This document shows, in pieces, positions 26,948-35,561 of a stretch of 64,000 nt of DNA (positions within the stretch are counted from its first letter, which is position 1; each line of letters opens with the position of its first letter). The stretch is from Rheinheimera sp. (GTDB taxonomy: Bacteria > Pseudomonadota > Gammaproteobacteria > Enterobacterales > Alteromonadaceae), in contig NZ_JAUYGV010000001.1 of the NCBI RefSeq assembly GCF_030690345.1, positions 558,001 to 622,000 on the forward strand, read 5' to 3'. The position numbers were made by a program, and so were the translations under genes. The notes under the pieces are model-generated. The model made no database searches, had not been told where the DNA came from, and worked only from the letters and a program-made list of their open reading frames with translations.

Positions 26948-28261
26948 TTAATGCACCAGCTTTAACTTATAACCGGATGGCGCAGCAGCATCTTGCTCGG
27001 CCAGCAGAGAATAATGCTCACCGGGCGATAGCATCATGCTGTCGGTTTTATCCAGCAACGTGGTGCTGCCGTTTTCGGCCACATGCACCAGCGCTATAGC
27101 GTAATAATCTTTTGCCAGGCTGATGTATTGCTGCTTTTTAAACTCCAGGTTTTTAATGTGGTGTTTAGCATTGGCAATGGTTTCATTCTGGCGCACAAAA
27201 TACACCTGCAACTTTTCAAAATCCGGCACCAGGTTGGCTACGCTGACATCATGAGTTTGCAGTTGCGGGCTGTCTTTTTCCGTTACGCTCAGCGCTTCGG
27301 TATTGGCATCAGCGTCGTTGTACAGTAGCACCGTTTTACTCTCGCCCGCCGCCAGGCTAAGCAACGCACTGTTTAATAACAATGCATCGGCGCCATCGCG
27401 TGCAGACACACTGTAATCGCCTTTTTCTGCGGTAATATAATCACTTAACTGACCCGCAGCCAGACTGGCAACGGCATTGTTATCCAGTGCCACCTCTAAC
27501 GGCTGTGCCAGGCTGTTATAAACCCGGAATTGCGCACCGGCATCAACATGGTTATACGCCAGTACACTGGATGAATTCAGCACCAAATCTACTGACAATT
27601 GATCTGCTAAAGGGCCATGCTTGTCACGAATAACCAACACATAGCTGTTCTCATAAGCAAAGTTTACCGCCTCAGCCATAAATAACGGGGTGGTTGCGCC
27701 GCCCAAGGTAAGGAAGATATTAAACTTGCCGGTGTCTTTGGTTACTACAGCACTGATTTCATGCCGGCTTAATGAGTCAACTAATTCCGCATCAGCAAAG
27801 GGCTTATTTTCAGCAGCAAAATGCACATCTAACTGCGGATACTGATCGGATAAATTCACCAAATACAGGTTAAATTGCTTATCCAGCTCCTGATCGCGCT
27901 TAAAGCTCAGGCTTAAATAGTCGTACTGCTCATCAGTTTGCGTTAACAGCAACAATGTTTTATCACCTTTGCTCAGGGTTATTTCATCACTAAGCAGCTC
28001 ACTGTTGCTGGCCACATCGCTCAGCTCTACAGTGTAAGTATCCGGTTTAAAAGCAGTAAGGGTGCTGACATCACCAAAGGTTGCCGTGCCGGCATTAGTG
28101 TCACCGGCTTTAAGTAAGGTGTTCGCCGATACTGCAGCACCGTTATAAAACTGAATGTAGCTGTCTGCAGTAGCATCGTCATTGCTGCTACTGCCACCAC
28201 AGCCGGCCAGGCCAAATACGGTGGCTAAGGCCAGCAGCGATACGGAATAAACTGATTTCAT
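26948..28261 (-). CDS. DUF4397-like secreted lipoprotein
   Basis: The 437-residue protein has a lipoprotein signal 'ALATVFGLAGC' (Cys21) followed by a Gly/Ser/Asn/Asp linker. The mature part is built of beta-rich repeats of about 100 residues, such as 'YIQFYNGAAVSANTLLKAG' and 'FRVYNSLAQPLEVALDNNAVASLAAG'. This resembles DUF4397, an immunoglobulin-like surface module of unknown function. It is presumably anchored to the outer membrane. It is convergent with fadL and divergent from purC. No enzymatic motif is seen. Confidence 0.75.
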   Translation of the reverse strand: MKSVYSVSLLALATVFGLAGCGGSSSNDDATADSYIQFYNGAAVSANTLLKAGDTNAGTATFGDVSTLTAFKPDTYTVELSDVASNSELLSDEITLSKGDKTLLLLTQTDEQYDYLSLSFKRDQELDKQFNLYLVNLSDQYPQLDVHFAAENKPFADAELVDSLSRHEISAVVTKDTGKFNIFLTLGGATTPLFMAEAVNFAYENSYVLVIRDKHGPLADQLSVDLVLNSSSVLAYNHVDAGAQFRVYNSLAQPLEVALDNNAVASLAAGQLSDYITAEKGDYSVSARDGADALLLNSALLSLAAGESKTVLLYNDADANTEALSVTEKDSPQLQTHDVSVANLVPDFEKLQVYFVRQNETIANAKHHIKNLEFKKQQYISLAKDYYAIALVHVAENGSTTLLDKTDSMMLSPGEHYSLLAEQDAAAPSGYKLKLVH

Positions 28262-28501
28262 GTGATCCTTCCTGAGGGTAGTGTAATACCGGCTCAGGGT
28301 AAGGATTTACCATGCAGAACACCATGGCGCTTTACCATTCAAAACAGTTGGTTACGCTTAGTTACAAATGCCGGCATTTTTATAGCCCACCCTGGCACGT
28401 GCACCGCAATTGCCGCAACAAACAAACGCGCAGACCGATTCAGTTAAGCCACAGATTCTGCTACACTCTGCGCGCCTTTCTCAGCCTCAGAAGAAGTGAA
28501 G

Positions 28502-29608
28502 ATGACTCTTGCAACTCAGGTTCTGGCGGTCAATGACGATCTGCCAATTCGTACAGACTTACCGGTACATTCCGGCAAGGTGCGCAGCGTATACTGGTTA
28601 ACCGCTGCTGACAGCGCCAGGCTTATCCGTGAAAAAAACTATCCGGTCGCCCCTGATACCCCGCTGGCCATTATGGTAATAAGTGACCGCATTTCAGCCT
28701 TTGACTGCATCTGGCATGGCGAAAACGGCTTAAACGGGGTGCCCGGCAAAGGCGCCGCGTTAAATGCGATATCCAATCACTGGTTTTCGCTGTTTAAACA
28801 ACACGGCCTGGCCGACAGCCATATTCTGGATATTCCGCACCCGCTGGTATGGATAGTACAAAAAGCGCGGCCGGTGAAAATTGAAGCCATAGCGCGGCAG
28901 TACATTACCGGCTCAATGTGGCGCGCTTACAGCAAGGGCGAGCGCGAGTTTTGCGGCATTACCCTGCCTGAAGGCCTGAAGAAAGATCAAAAACTGGCGG
29001 AGATTTTAATTACCCCGTCTACCAAAGGCATTCTGACCGGGCTGGCCGGTGTACCCGAAGCCGATGACGTTAATATCTCCCGCGCCGATATCGAGCGCCA
29101 CAGCGCAGCCTTTGGTTTTGAGCAAGTGTCTGACATCGACCTGTATGAAAAGCTGTTAAAACAAGGCTTTGGCGTAATAAGCGACGCGTTGGCGAAACTG
29201 GACCAGATATTTGTCGATACCAAATTTGAGTTTGGCTACGTTAAAGATGCCAACGGCCAAAGCAAACTGATTTATATGGATGAAGTCGGCACACCGGACA
29301 GCTCACGTATTTGGGATGGTTCCGGCTGGCGTAACGGCAACATTGTTGAGCAATCTAAAGAAGGCTTCCGCCAGTGGCTGCTGAACAACTTCCCCGAACC
29401 GGACATTCTGCTGAATAAAGACCGCATGCCCGAGCGCGAAGCGCTGGCACGTGATAACGCCCTGCCCACGAGCGTGATGCTGGATATCTCCCGCACTTAT
29501 CTGGGTATTGCTGAAAAAGTGATCGGCCGTAAAATTACCTTATCAGCCGATCCTAAGGCAGAGATTATCGCCGTACTGGATAAAGACTACGGCCTGATAG
29601 TCCAATGA
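28502..29608 (+). CDS. purC: phosphoribosylaminoimidazole-succinocarboxamide synthase
   Basis: The protein has 368 residues from ATG 28502 (an in-frame GTG at 28496 is less likely). SAICAR synthetase joins aspartate to CAIR in de novo purine synthesis. Family marks are '[11 protein letters not shown]' (phosphate-binding start), '[15 protein letters not shown]', '[25 protein letters not shown]' and '[11 protein letters not shown]' followed by '[12 protein letters not shown]'. This is the long form (about 367 residues) typical of Shewanella/Vibrio, rather than the 237-residue E. coli enzyme. It is cytoplasmic and monocistronic with its own terminator. No clear PurR box was found upstream. Confidence 0.95.
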   Translation: MTLATQVLAVNDDLPIRTDLPVHSGKVRSVYWLTAADSARLIREKNYPVAPDTPLAIMVISDRISAFDCIWHGENGLNGVPGKGAALNAISNHWFSLFKQHGLADSHILDIPHPLVWIVQKARPVKIEAIARQYITGSMWRAYSKGEREFCGITLPEGLKKDQKLAEILITPSTKGILTGLAGVPEADDVNISRADIERHSAAFGFEQVSDIDLYEKLLKQGFGVISDALAKLDQIFVDTKFEFGYVKDANGQSKLIYMDEVGTPDSSRIWDGSGWRNGNIVEQSKEGFRQWLLNNFPEPDILLNKDRMPEREALARDNALPTSVMLDISRTYLGIAEKVIGRKITLSADPKAEIIAVLDKDYGLIVQ

Positions 29609-29644
29609 ACAGCTGAGCAAGCCGCGTTACACTGCTAAAACAAA

Positions 29645-29668
29645 GCCCGCTGCTGCGGGCCTGTTTTG
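29645..29668 (+). terminator. terminator of purC
   Basis: GCCCGC, a TGCT loop and GCGGGC are followed by CTGTTTT, 37 bp after the purC stop. The T-run is short. Confidence 0.8.
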
Positions 29669-29685
29669 CAAATTGAATTTACCGG

Positions 29686-30240
29686 CTATTTAAATGACCA
29701 CGTATTGGAGTTTTCATCAATATAATCAACTATTGCATTAAACATTGGGTACCAAGTGTTTTGATCGTTTACACCAGCCCAAACATAATCGAAATGTTTT
29801 TCAACAATAAAAATATCTTCTAAAGTATCAGGCTTGGTAAGTACGAATTGACCGTACGTTTTCCCATTATCTTCGCGTGTTTCAAACCGAAGCCACAAAA
29901 ATGGCTTATAAGCATGATACGCCTTATTAATTCCTATTTTATCTCTGACAGAAGGTACTTTATCAGTAAGATTATTCGTAATAACCAAAGTTTCTAAGTC
30001 ATCACGCGTCATGGTCTTGTCGAAGTACTTCACGTTGGCGATCTGTCCTTTTACAAAATCGTTGTCAGGCAGTAACAGCAAAGATTTAAAAGAATCCAGA
30101 TCAACTTTTTCACTTTTAATAACGGTGGCTGTCGTTTTAGTTGGAAAGCGCCCGGTATTTGGATCAAGCTGGGCAACCTTCATCGAACTACAGGCAGCCA
30201 AACAGCAAGACAACACTAACAGCAGGATGTTTTTTATCAT
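29686..30240 (-). CDS. small lipoprotein, unknown function
   Basis: The protein has 184 residues from ATG 30240, which is preceded by AAAGGAAAT. The frame is open upstream, but only this start gives a signal peptide. The lipobox is 'CCLAAC' with Cys17. The mature part is soluble and mixed alpha/beta. Recognisable but unassigned segments are 'VDLDSFKSLLLLPDNDFVKGQ' and 'KPFLWLRFETREDNGKTYGQF'. No family was recognised. The gene is single and convergent with purC. Its codon and base composition is AT-richer than its neighbours, like the following 490-bp non-coding stretch, which may indicate acquisition. Confidence 0.7.
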   Translation of the reverse strand: MIKNILLLVLSCCLAACSSMKVAQLDPNTGRFPTKTTATVIKSEKVDLDSFKSLLLLPDNDFVKGQIANVKYFDKTMTRDDLETLVITNNLTDKVPSVRDKIGINKAYHAYKPFLWLRFETREDNGKTYGQFVLTKPDTLEDIFIVEKHFDYVWAGVNDQNTWYPMFNAIVDYIDENSNTWSFK

Positions 30241-30711
30241 TTTATTTCCTTTGATAAATATATGATGCTTTTTCTGATAATGTGACAGGCCATTTATCCG
30301 AAGGTAAACGCCTGGCGAACGGCTAAGTTTGACCTTTTCGTTCCAAAACAAATGCTAATAGAATTCCTGATATTAGGAAACAACTTATTTACCCGCCTGC
30401 AAGACAATCTGTAACATCACGATAATTATTGAAAAAAGCCATATTCATCTGCCTCGTTCGACGTCATATCGCTCATTTCCGAGCATTATCTTCCCCCGAA
30501 CTTCTGCAGGATTAAACAAATAAACTAAAAACAGGAATTCTCCGTTTACTTTATTAAAAAAAGTCCCTCCACCAATGCCGTTGTTGCACGACGGAGCCGC
30601 TTAAACTGTTAAAGCCAAGGTTTGCTTCTGCGGCCCCTGCTACGACTACACTACCGGTATTTTGGCCGATTGACTCACCGGGCGGCACACTGTAACATCG
30701 GTACGTTTTTA
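30241..30711. other. gene-poor, AT-rich spacer left of the toxin-antitoxin module
   Basis: No supported gene is present. A minus-strand open stretch (30445-30600, about 52 codons, no good start) reads like a protein fragment with 'FNKVNGEFLFLVYLF' and 'IMLGNERYDVE', and may be a decayed gene remnant. Base composition differs from the flanking housekeeping genes. Confidence 0.4.
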
Positions 30712-30723
30712 TGTACATGTACA
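30712..30723 (+). promoter_or_regulatory. YefM-YoeB operator-like palindrome
   Basis: TGTACATGTACA consists of two abutting TGTACA motifs and ends 9 bp before the yefM start codon. TGTACA is the core of the known E. coli yefM-yoeB operator palindromes bound by YefM and the YefM-YoeB complex, so autorepression is likely here too. Confidence 0.8.
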
Positions 30724-30732
30724 GGTTAAACC

Positions 30733-30984
30733 ATGCAAAGTATCAGCTACACTGCAGCCAGAAGTAATCTGGCAAAAACTATGGACAAGGTCTGCGAGGA
30801 CCATGCCCCTATTGCCATTACCCGTAAAGGCGAAGGCGCCGTAGTGATGATCTCTATGGAAGACTATCAAAGCCTGGAAGAAACAGCTTACCTGCTCAGA
30901 AGCCCGAAAAACGCCCGCCGGCTTATTGCTGCAATAACAGAGCTGGAACAAGGCAAAGGTCAGGTGCGGGAATTACAGGAGTGA
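30733..30984 (+). CDS. yefM: YefM antitoxin (Phd/YefM family)
   Basis: At 83 residues it is the same length as E. coli YefM. The N-terminal DNA-binding fold '[38 protein letters not shown]' is followed by '[23 protein letters not shown]', nearly identical to the family consensus, and a C-terminal toxin-neutralising tail (about 60-83). It binds and masks YoeB and represses the operon. The stop codon overlaps the GTG start of yoeB by 4 bp. The module looks intact. A TGTACA-type operator precedes it. Confidence 0.95.
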   Translation: MQSISYTAARSNLAKTMDKVCEDHAPIAITRKGEGAVVMISMEDYQSLEETAYLLRSPKNARRLIAAITELEQGKGQVRELQE

Positions 30985-31235
30985 AGCTGATTTTCTCAGA
31001 GCAAGCCTGGGAAGATTACCTGTACTGGCAAAAAACCGACAAGCAACTGCAAAAGCGTATCAACAACCTAATCAAAGAAGTAATGCGCTCACCTTTTAGC
31101 GGTGTCGGCAAACCTGAACCTTTAAAACACGCATTATCAGGCTATTGGTCACGGCGGATCAATGATGAACATCGTATGGTATATGCCGTGTCAGCAGACA
31201 GCCTGCTGATAGCGCAACTGCGTTATCATTATTAA
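30981..31235 (+). CDS. yoeB: YoeB toxin (RelE-superfamily ribosome-dependent mRNA endonuclease)
   Basis: At 84 residues it is the same length as E. coli YoeB. The catalytic residues known from that protein fall at identical positions: Glu46 ('GKPEPLKH'), Arg65 ('DEHRMVYAV'), His83 and Tyr84 (C-terminal 'RYHY'). It should cut mRNA in the ribosomal A site when not held by YefM. The start codon is GTG within AGGAGTGAAG and overlaps the yefM stop. The 3' end lies 10 bp from a 72-bp imperfect inverted repeat and a truncated hydrolase gene on the opposite strand, which suggests that the module was inserted here. Confidence 0.95.
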   Translation: MKLIFSEQAWEDYLYWQKTDKQLQKRINNLIKEVMRSPFSGVGKPEPLKHALSGYWSRRINDEHRMVYAVSADSLLIAQLRYHY

Positions 31236-31523
31236 GTTGTGTAATATAACAATACGCCGAACCACGTCTCCCTGCGTTTTTATTACAGAGAGACCACTGT
31301 TAATATAGTTGTTATAAGCCACACCATAACCGGAGCTTAACAGCGCCACAGGGCAAGGACTTTTTCTGCTGCAGACAGCAGTGTTCTGCGGGTAACTGAT
31401 GTGAATGGGAATATCCCGCTGTGTTTGAGTGTCGTTAAGCACCTGATATTCTGTTGCCACAAGCTGACTACAAAAAAGCATGCTAAGCAAAAATATATAC
31501 TTCAATGGTGTATTCCTAAGCAC
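31191..31523 (-). pseudogene. 5' remnant of a secreted alpha/beta-hydrolase-like gene, truncated at the toxin-antitoxin boundary
   Basis: The frame encodes a signal peptide ('KYIFLLSMLFCSQLVAT') and about 55 residues that look like the start of a secreted alpha/beta hydrolase ('PIHISYPQN', 'KSPCPVALLSSGYGVAYNNY'). Similarity-like sequence ends at the YNNY codons (about 31305). The frame then runs through the inverted repeat and into the antisense of yoeB before stopping at 31191. The full enzyme would need some 200 more residues, which are not found left of the module either. The start could be ATG 31523 or TTG 31505, the latter with AGGA 8 bases upstream. I read it as a gene broken by arrival of the toxin-antitoxin module. 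The family assignment is moderate. Confidence 0.6.
31245..31316. repeat. 72-bp imperfect inverted repeat, attC-like, after yoeB
   Basis: The outer arms TATAACAA (31245-31252) and TTGTTATA (31309-31316) are perfectly complementary. The inner arms GTCTCCCTG (31267-31275) and CAGAGAGAC (31285-31293) pair with one mismatch. It starts 10 bp after the yoeB stop and ends exactly where the hydrolase remnant begins. The layout (cassette gene, then a folded site with short inverted ends) resembles an integron attC site, but the canonical GTTRRRY core is not matched perfectly and no integrase is in the window. Confidence 0.5.
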
Positions 31524-31561
31524 AACACTAATTCAACTGCTATTGCTTTAAACCTTGTATA

Positions 31562-32029
31562 TTACTGATGATACTTACGGATCACCGCCACCTTACCGTT
31601 TTCCATCTCCAGTACTTCCATCATGATCTGGCTGTAAGAAATGGCTTGCTTATGCTGCGGGTGAATACCTTTGGCGCTGTTGCTATAGCGGATGGCAACA
31701 GCGGACTGATTAAAGGTAAATACATCCAGCAGTTCAGCTTTGTGCTCGGTGTGGGCGCCTAAATAAAACGTCATGCCCTTTCGCATCGCCTGTTTACCAC
31801 CGGGCTCACGCGAATCGTCGGTTACATAAGGTAAGTGAGAATGGCCGATATCGTCGGTTAGCAGCGCCAGGTAATTTTCCAGATCCTGTGTTGTCGCGTC
31901 AGGTGCCTGGGTCGCCACCATCGCCTTAAAGTACTGCTGTGCAAAAGCATTCAAGTCTATTTCTGTCCCGGTTGCGGATACCGATAGCGACATAACAACC
32001 GCAAAAGCGGCAAGTAACTTATTTTTCAT
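31562..32029 (-). CDS. secreted NTF2/SnoaL-like protein
   Basis: The protein has 155 residues from ATG 32029, preceded by TGGAG at 9 bases. The frame is open upstream but only this start exposes a signal peptide ('NKLLAAFAVVMSLSVSATG'). The mature part resembles an NTF2-like alpha+beta cone: 'NAFAQQYFKAMVA', 'LENYLALLTDDIGHSHLPY' and a C-terminal strand 'GKVAVIRKYHQ' typical of SnoaL-like proteins. No catalytic residues can be assigned, and such domains bind small ligands or act as unspecific enzymes. It is the first gene right of the damaged locus and probably a separate unit. Confidence 0.72.
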   Translation of the reverse strand: MKNKLLAAFAVVMSLSVSATGTEIDLNAFAQQYFKAMVATQAPDATTQDLENYLALLTDDIGHSHLPYVTDDSREPGGKQAMRKGMTFYLGAHTEHKAELLDVFTFNQSAVAIRYSNSAKGIHPQHKQAISYSQIMMEVLEMENGKVAVIRKYHQ

Positions 32030-32124
32030 AGCAAACTCCATTTTCTGATTCTTCACAGCACGCGCCGCATAAGTGCGCTGGTTTAACCCTTGCGGCTGCG
32101 GCATGTTCTTTTAATTACTCTTCG

Positions 32125-32523
32125 TTAACTCAAGGCTATATTTTGCTGATAGCGATAGATGGCGATGTACTGCGGAACAAGTAACAACAACAGCGCGCAT
32201 AAAAGTAAGTAATGGGAAACACTGTCACCCTCAGGGGCCGGTTTCATTATGACCAACCGAAAAAACAGATCCCACAGCACAAACATTGGCAGAAATAGCC
32301 GCCAGAATCCTGCCGCGCCAATACGCAAACCATAGGCATATGCCATCAAGCCAACAACGCCGGTTACAATAAAAGCCAGGTCCACTACATCCTTAACACC
32401 ATAATCGTCGTAGTAAAGGGTGGCGATAGTGGCACCAACGGCCTGAACCACAATAACCCATGCATAGATGCGCCAGCAAACTGACTTACGGGCTATATGC
32501 TGCTCAGAGATTTTTTCTACCAT
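32125..32523 (-). CDS. four-TM membrane protein, unknown function
   Basis: The 132-residue protein has four hydrophobic segments (about 20-38, 48-66, 72-90 and 105-125) and short charged ends. Family not recognised. The start ATG lies inside the stop region of the upstream acetyltransferase gene (7-bp overlap, ATGGTAG), so the two are co-translated. No motif suggests a function. Confidence 0.7.
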   Translation of the reverse strand: MVEKISEQHIARKSVCWRIYAWVIVVQAVGATIATLYYDDYGVKDVVDLAFIVTGVVGLMAYAYGLRIGAAGFWRLFLPMFVLWDLFFRLVIMKPAPEGDSVSHYLLLCALLLLLVPQYIAIYRYQQNIALS

Positions 32524-32972
32524 GCCGGCTTCTGCATTTTTTGTAATGTCATATGCAGCAACGGATACGGCTTACCCTGGCCATCAGTTGGCGAGCGCCC
32601 GGTTACAACAAAGCCAATACGCTGATAAAACCCCAATGCCTGCGGGTTCTGTTCGTTCACATCCACTTTTGTGGCATTCTGCGCGGCAATAGCATGAGAC
32701 GCCAGCAAGGCGCCGATACCCTGGCCGCGCATTTCCGGTGCGATAAACAGCATTTCAATATTGCCATCATGCACACCGCAAAATCCTGCTATAGCACCAG
32801 TGTTGGTTTTAGCGCAGGTTAGGTTAACAGCATCAAAATACTGCCCAAGAATTAGCGGCTTAAGTGCCTGCAGATCGTCTTCAGATAAGAAGTCGTGCGT
32901 TGCTCTAACCGACGCTTCCCAAATTTTGATAAGCTTTGGGTACTCTGTTTTATTTACACTTTCAATATTCAT
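32517..32972 (-). CDS. GNAT-family N-acetyltransferase (YjaB-like)
   Basis: The 151-residue protein has a complete GNAT fold. The N-terminal 'LIKIWEASVRATHDFLSEDDL' matches the E. coli YjaB pattern closely. The acetyl-CoA loop is 'PEMRGQGIGALLASHA' (R/QxxGxG/A). The C-terminal part 'VDVNEQNPQALGFYQRIGFVVTGRS' with 'GKPYPLLHM' is again YjaB-like. It is a cytoplasmic acetyl transferase with unknown acceptor. The start is ATG 32972 (a TTG one codon upstream is less likely). It overlaps the downstream membrane-protein gene by 7 bp. Confidence 0.9.
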   Translation of the reverse strand: MNIESVNKTEYPKLIKIWEASVRATHDFLSEDDLQALKPLILGQYFDAVNLTCAKTNTGAIAGFCGVHDGNIEMLFIAPEMRGQGIGALLASHAIAAQNATKVDVNEQNPQALGFYQRIGFVVTGRSPTDGQGKPYPLLHMTLQKMQKPAW

Positions 32973-33254
32973 CAATAAACCTGATTAAAAACTTGCCATT
33001 CAGGGTAACACTCTGAGGAACGGAGAGCTCATAACAGCCGAGGAAAGTTCCAAAATTGAATCCAGTCTATGCTGCTATCTAAATGTAAATCAAGCATTTT
33101 TAACTTGTATCAGCTTTTGTCGCTATACCTAATTTTCTGTTGAGGCAGATAACCAGGAATGGTACTTTTTGTCGCATAAAAGATGCTGTAGCTACCGAAC
33201 CCAAACAGAACTATATGTGACATCCTGTTTGGCCACTGGCACTAAGGACCATTA

Positions 33255-33638
33255 ATGACAAATCGCACCGGCTGGAAGCTATTCTTTATTCTCACTCTGA
33301 TTTACCTGCTGCTCGGCGCTTTCAGCTTCCTGCAAGCAACCCAACAACCTGTCGCTATGGATAGCAGCGAAATCCTTGGTTGGTTGTTGATGTTGGCATT
33401 TGCCGTACTAACTGCAGCCGCCGGTTATGGTTATGCCTGGCGCAAGATTATTGGTTTTGGCAAGTTTTGGTATCTGTTATTAGGTGCTGCACTTATAGCT
33501 GTTGCTTACGAAGGCGTGCAGCTTTACCAAGCTACAGACACTGATAACAGCGAAAAACTATTTGTTGCGATCATTGGCATCGTGTATTTCGGCTTTTTCA
33601 GCCGCCTGATGCTGAACTACGCCGCTGAAGATAAATAA
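33255..33638 (+). CDS. membrane protein, unknown function
   Basis: The 127-residue protein has four predicted membrane helices (about 8-28, 42-61, 72-90 and 102-118) and a short acidic tail. No recognised family. It is a single gene flanked upstream by a 282-bp region without another gene and downstream by a strong terminator. Confidence 0.7.
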   Translation: MTNRTGWKLFFILTLIYLLLGAFSFLQATQQPVAMDSSEILGWLLMLAFAVLTAAAGYGYAWRKIIGFGKFWYLLLGAALIAVAYEGVQLYQATDTDNSEKLFVAIIGIVYFGFFSRLMLNYAAEDK

Positions 33639-33648
33639 GTAACAAAGC

Positions 33649-33675
33649 AAAAAACCACCCGCAGGTGGTTTTTTA
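33649..33675. terminator. bidirectional rho-independent terminator
   Basis: AAAACCACC (33651-33659), loop CGCA and GGTGGTTTT (33664-33672) are flanked by an A-run on the left and a T-run on the right. It serves the convergent genes ending at 33638 and 33693. Confidence 0.9.
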
Positions 33676-33692
33676 TCAAGCTAAAGAGCCGT

Positions 33693-34502
33693 CTATAACC
33701 GCTTCCGCTCTACATCAGCCAGGGCTTGCGCTGAACTATCAGGCTTGCTGTCTTGCTCCAGCAAGATAAGCATTTCTTTTGCTACCAGGGCTGCTGATGG
33801 CAAAAACATGGTCGAGACAATGCGCTGATCAATAATCACATCATGCTTATCGGCAATATTGTCTTTGTTGATTATAACTGCGCCATTTTTGCGCAGCTGT
33901 GCTTCAACCAAAAACGGCAGCAAGCTGCCCTGCTTCGCCCAGGTTTTTTCTTTCTCGGTAGAATCCGGAAAGCCCGCCACGCGTTTGCCCTGCACCAAAA
34001 ACTTACCGTTACGCAGCTTTACATTGGCAAAAGCGCCGGCGCCGTGCCCACTACTGCCGATTACTCCGCCGTTCTGATAAATAGCCGCCATAATATCCAA
34101 CAGCGGCTTATTGGCCGCCACATCGAATAAGGTGCCATAGCCACCACCAATATAAACCGCTGCGTAATCTGCAGCCTTAACCTGCGCCGGTACCAATGAA
34201 CTATTAGCCTTATCTAAAAACCCTTCATATTTTATCGTGTAACTGCTGATGCCCAACGGGTCCATCATAAACGGCACTGTGCCTCCATCAGGAGAGGCAA
34301 AGTCGACACTATAACCATGCGAAACAAAGATATGATACGGCGGCGCGTATTCCCACAGGTTGTTCCTGGCATCGTGCTTATCGGGGTCGCCCATGTCCTC
34401 CAGGTTTGAAGCGACGATCAAAATTTTCTTAGCATCAGCCGCCACTGCCTGAAAGCCAAACGTAATAAGTACGAGCCCCAGCAGCAGAATCAGATTTTTC
34501 AT
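33693..34502 (-). CDS. exported DJ-1/PfpI-family protein with replaced nucleophile Cys
   Basis: The protein has 269 residues from ATG 34502. AAAGGA stands 6 bases before it, while the ATG two codons upstream has no room for an RBS. A signal peptide 'ILLLGLVLITFGFQAVAA' directs it to the periplasm. The fold follows the Hsp31/PfpI class I glutamine-amidotransferase-like pattern: 'DFASPDGGTVPFMMDP', 'YAAVYIGGGYGTLFDVA' and 'GKFLVQGKRVAGFPDSTEK'. At the nucleophile elbow, where relatives read AVCHGP, this protein reads 'GSSGHGAG', so the catalytic Cys is Gly although the following His remains. It may be a non-enzymatic binding protein. It is a single gene. Confidence 0.8.
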   Translation of the reverse strand: MKNLILLLGLVLITFGFQAVAADAKKILIVASNLEDMGDPDKHDARNNLWEYAPPYHIFVSHGYSVDFASPDGGTVPFMMDPLGISSYTIKYEGFLDKANSSLVPAQVKAADYAAVYIGGGYGTLFDVAANKPLLDIMAAIYQNGGVIGSSGHGAGAFANVKLRNGKFLVQGKRVAGFPDSTEKEKTWAKQGSLLPFLVEAQLRKNGAVIINKDNIADKHDVIIDQRIVSTMFLPSAALVAKEMLILLEQDSKPDSSAQALADVERKRL

Positions 34503-34577
34503 GTTCATTCCTTTGTAAATGCAAAGGCTGCAACAGCAGCCTTTGGTTGTTTGAGCAACATAACATACTAGCTAAGC

Positions 34578-35552
34578 TTATAACTTATCCAGCTCTACAT
34601 CACCGCTTACTGTGCTTAGCTCTACGCTGCCATCTCCACCACCCAGGGTGAACTGCAGGCTGCGGGCCGGGCCGTATTTGGCTTTAGTGGCTTTGTCGTT
34701 ACTGAGTTTATTGTCGATGCTGCCACCGGCAGAGGCTTTAATATCAAACCGCGCGCTGACAGTAGTATCCAGTTTCAGCTCGATATCACCGCTTACACTG
34801 CTGCCGCTGATACGTGGGCTAACTGAGTTAGCCAGTTCGGCATCAATTTCACCGTTAACAGTGCTCAGCTTCAGGCTTTGCGTGCCGGTCATTTTTAATT
34901 CGGCATCGCCGTTTACCGTGCTCACACTGATTTCTTCTGCACTGGTTCTGGCTTCAATGCTACCGTTTACCACACTGTAATCCAACCGGCCGGATGAGCC
35001 TACGTCAACAATTTCACCGTTTACTGAACTCAGTTCAATTTGGCCACTGTTGTCCTTGCTGCCAATTTCACCGTTTACCGTACTTAACTGCACCAGATTT
35101 TCCAGCTTAGTCGCGGCAATTTTGCCATTCACTGTGCTTATTTTGCTGCCACCGGTAATGCCACTCAGGCTTACGTCACTGTTTACGCCTTTAAACTCTA
35201 AGGTACTGCCGATAGGTACTTCGACACGTAAATCAGCGCCGTTAGATTTCTCACTGCCGCGGTAATTCACCTGGCGTGGCATGGTCATTTCAAATCGGGT
35301 AAAGCCATCTTTTGAATCCAACGTATAACCGGTGGCCTTTTCATCCAGTTTGCCCACAATTTTAAACTGGTTGCTGTCAACGGCTTTAATCGTTACTTCA
35401 CCGCTCATTACTTCAAGGTAAATTTTCTCATTCGCCGTTACGCTGCGGCTTTCATCGACTGTTTCCCGCGCATCGGCCCAGGCCAGTTGGCTTACGGCCA
35501 GCAATACTAATCCTGCAAGACCGGTTAACCGGGTTTTGGTTACTGTTTGCAT
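34578..35552 (-). CDS. DUF4097-family secreted beta-repeat protein
   Basis: The 324-residue exported protein has a signal peptide ending 'SQLAWA'. It belongs to the DUF4097 (putative adhesin) family, a right-handed beta-solenoid. From about residue 135 it contains at least eight rungs with the recurrent motif S-T-V-N-G-(E/D/K): 'KISTVNGKI', 'QLSTVNGEI', 'ELSSVNGEI', 'DYSVVNGSI', 'SVSTVNGDA', 'KLSTVNGEI', 'SSVSGDI' and 'ELSTVSGDV'. The repeated Asn would stack as an asparagine ladder. It is the last gene of an operon with an ECF sigma factor and an anti-sigma-like membrane protein, 9 bp downstream of the latter, which suggests an envelope-stress role. Confidence 0.85.
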   Translation of the reverse strand: MQTVTKTRLTGLAGLVLLAVSQLAWADARETVDESRSVTANEKIYLEVMSGEVTIKAVDSNQFKIVGKLDEKATGYTLDSKDGFTRFEMTMPRQVNYRGSEKSNGADLRVEVPIGSTLEFKGVNSDVSLSGITGGSKISTVNGKIAATKLENLVQLSTVNGEIGSKDNSGQIELSSVNGEIVDVGSSGRLDYSVVNGSIEARTSAEEISVSTVNGDAELKMTGTQSLKLSTVNGEIDAELANSVSPRISGSSVSGDIELKLDTTVSARFDIKASAGGSIDNKLSNDKATKAKYGPARSLQFTLGGGDGSVELSTVSGDVELDKL

Positions 35553-35561
35553 GCTACTCTC

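Noticed and set aside
28262-28501. Possible PurR box upstream of purC.
   Set aside because: No sequence close to the ACGCAAACGTTTGCGT palindrome was found.
31245-31316. Formal annotation of the inverted repeat as an integron attC site.
   Set aside because: The core does not match GTTRRRY exactly and there is no integrase. It was kept only as attC-like repeat and as a finding.
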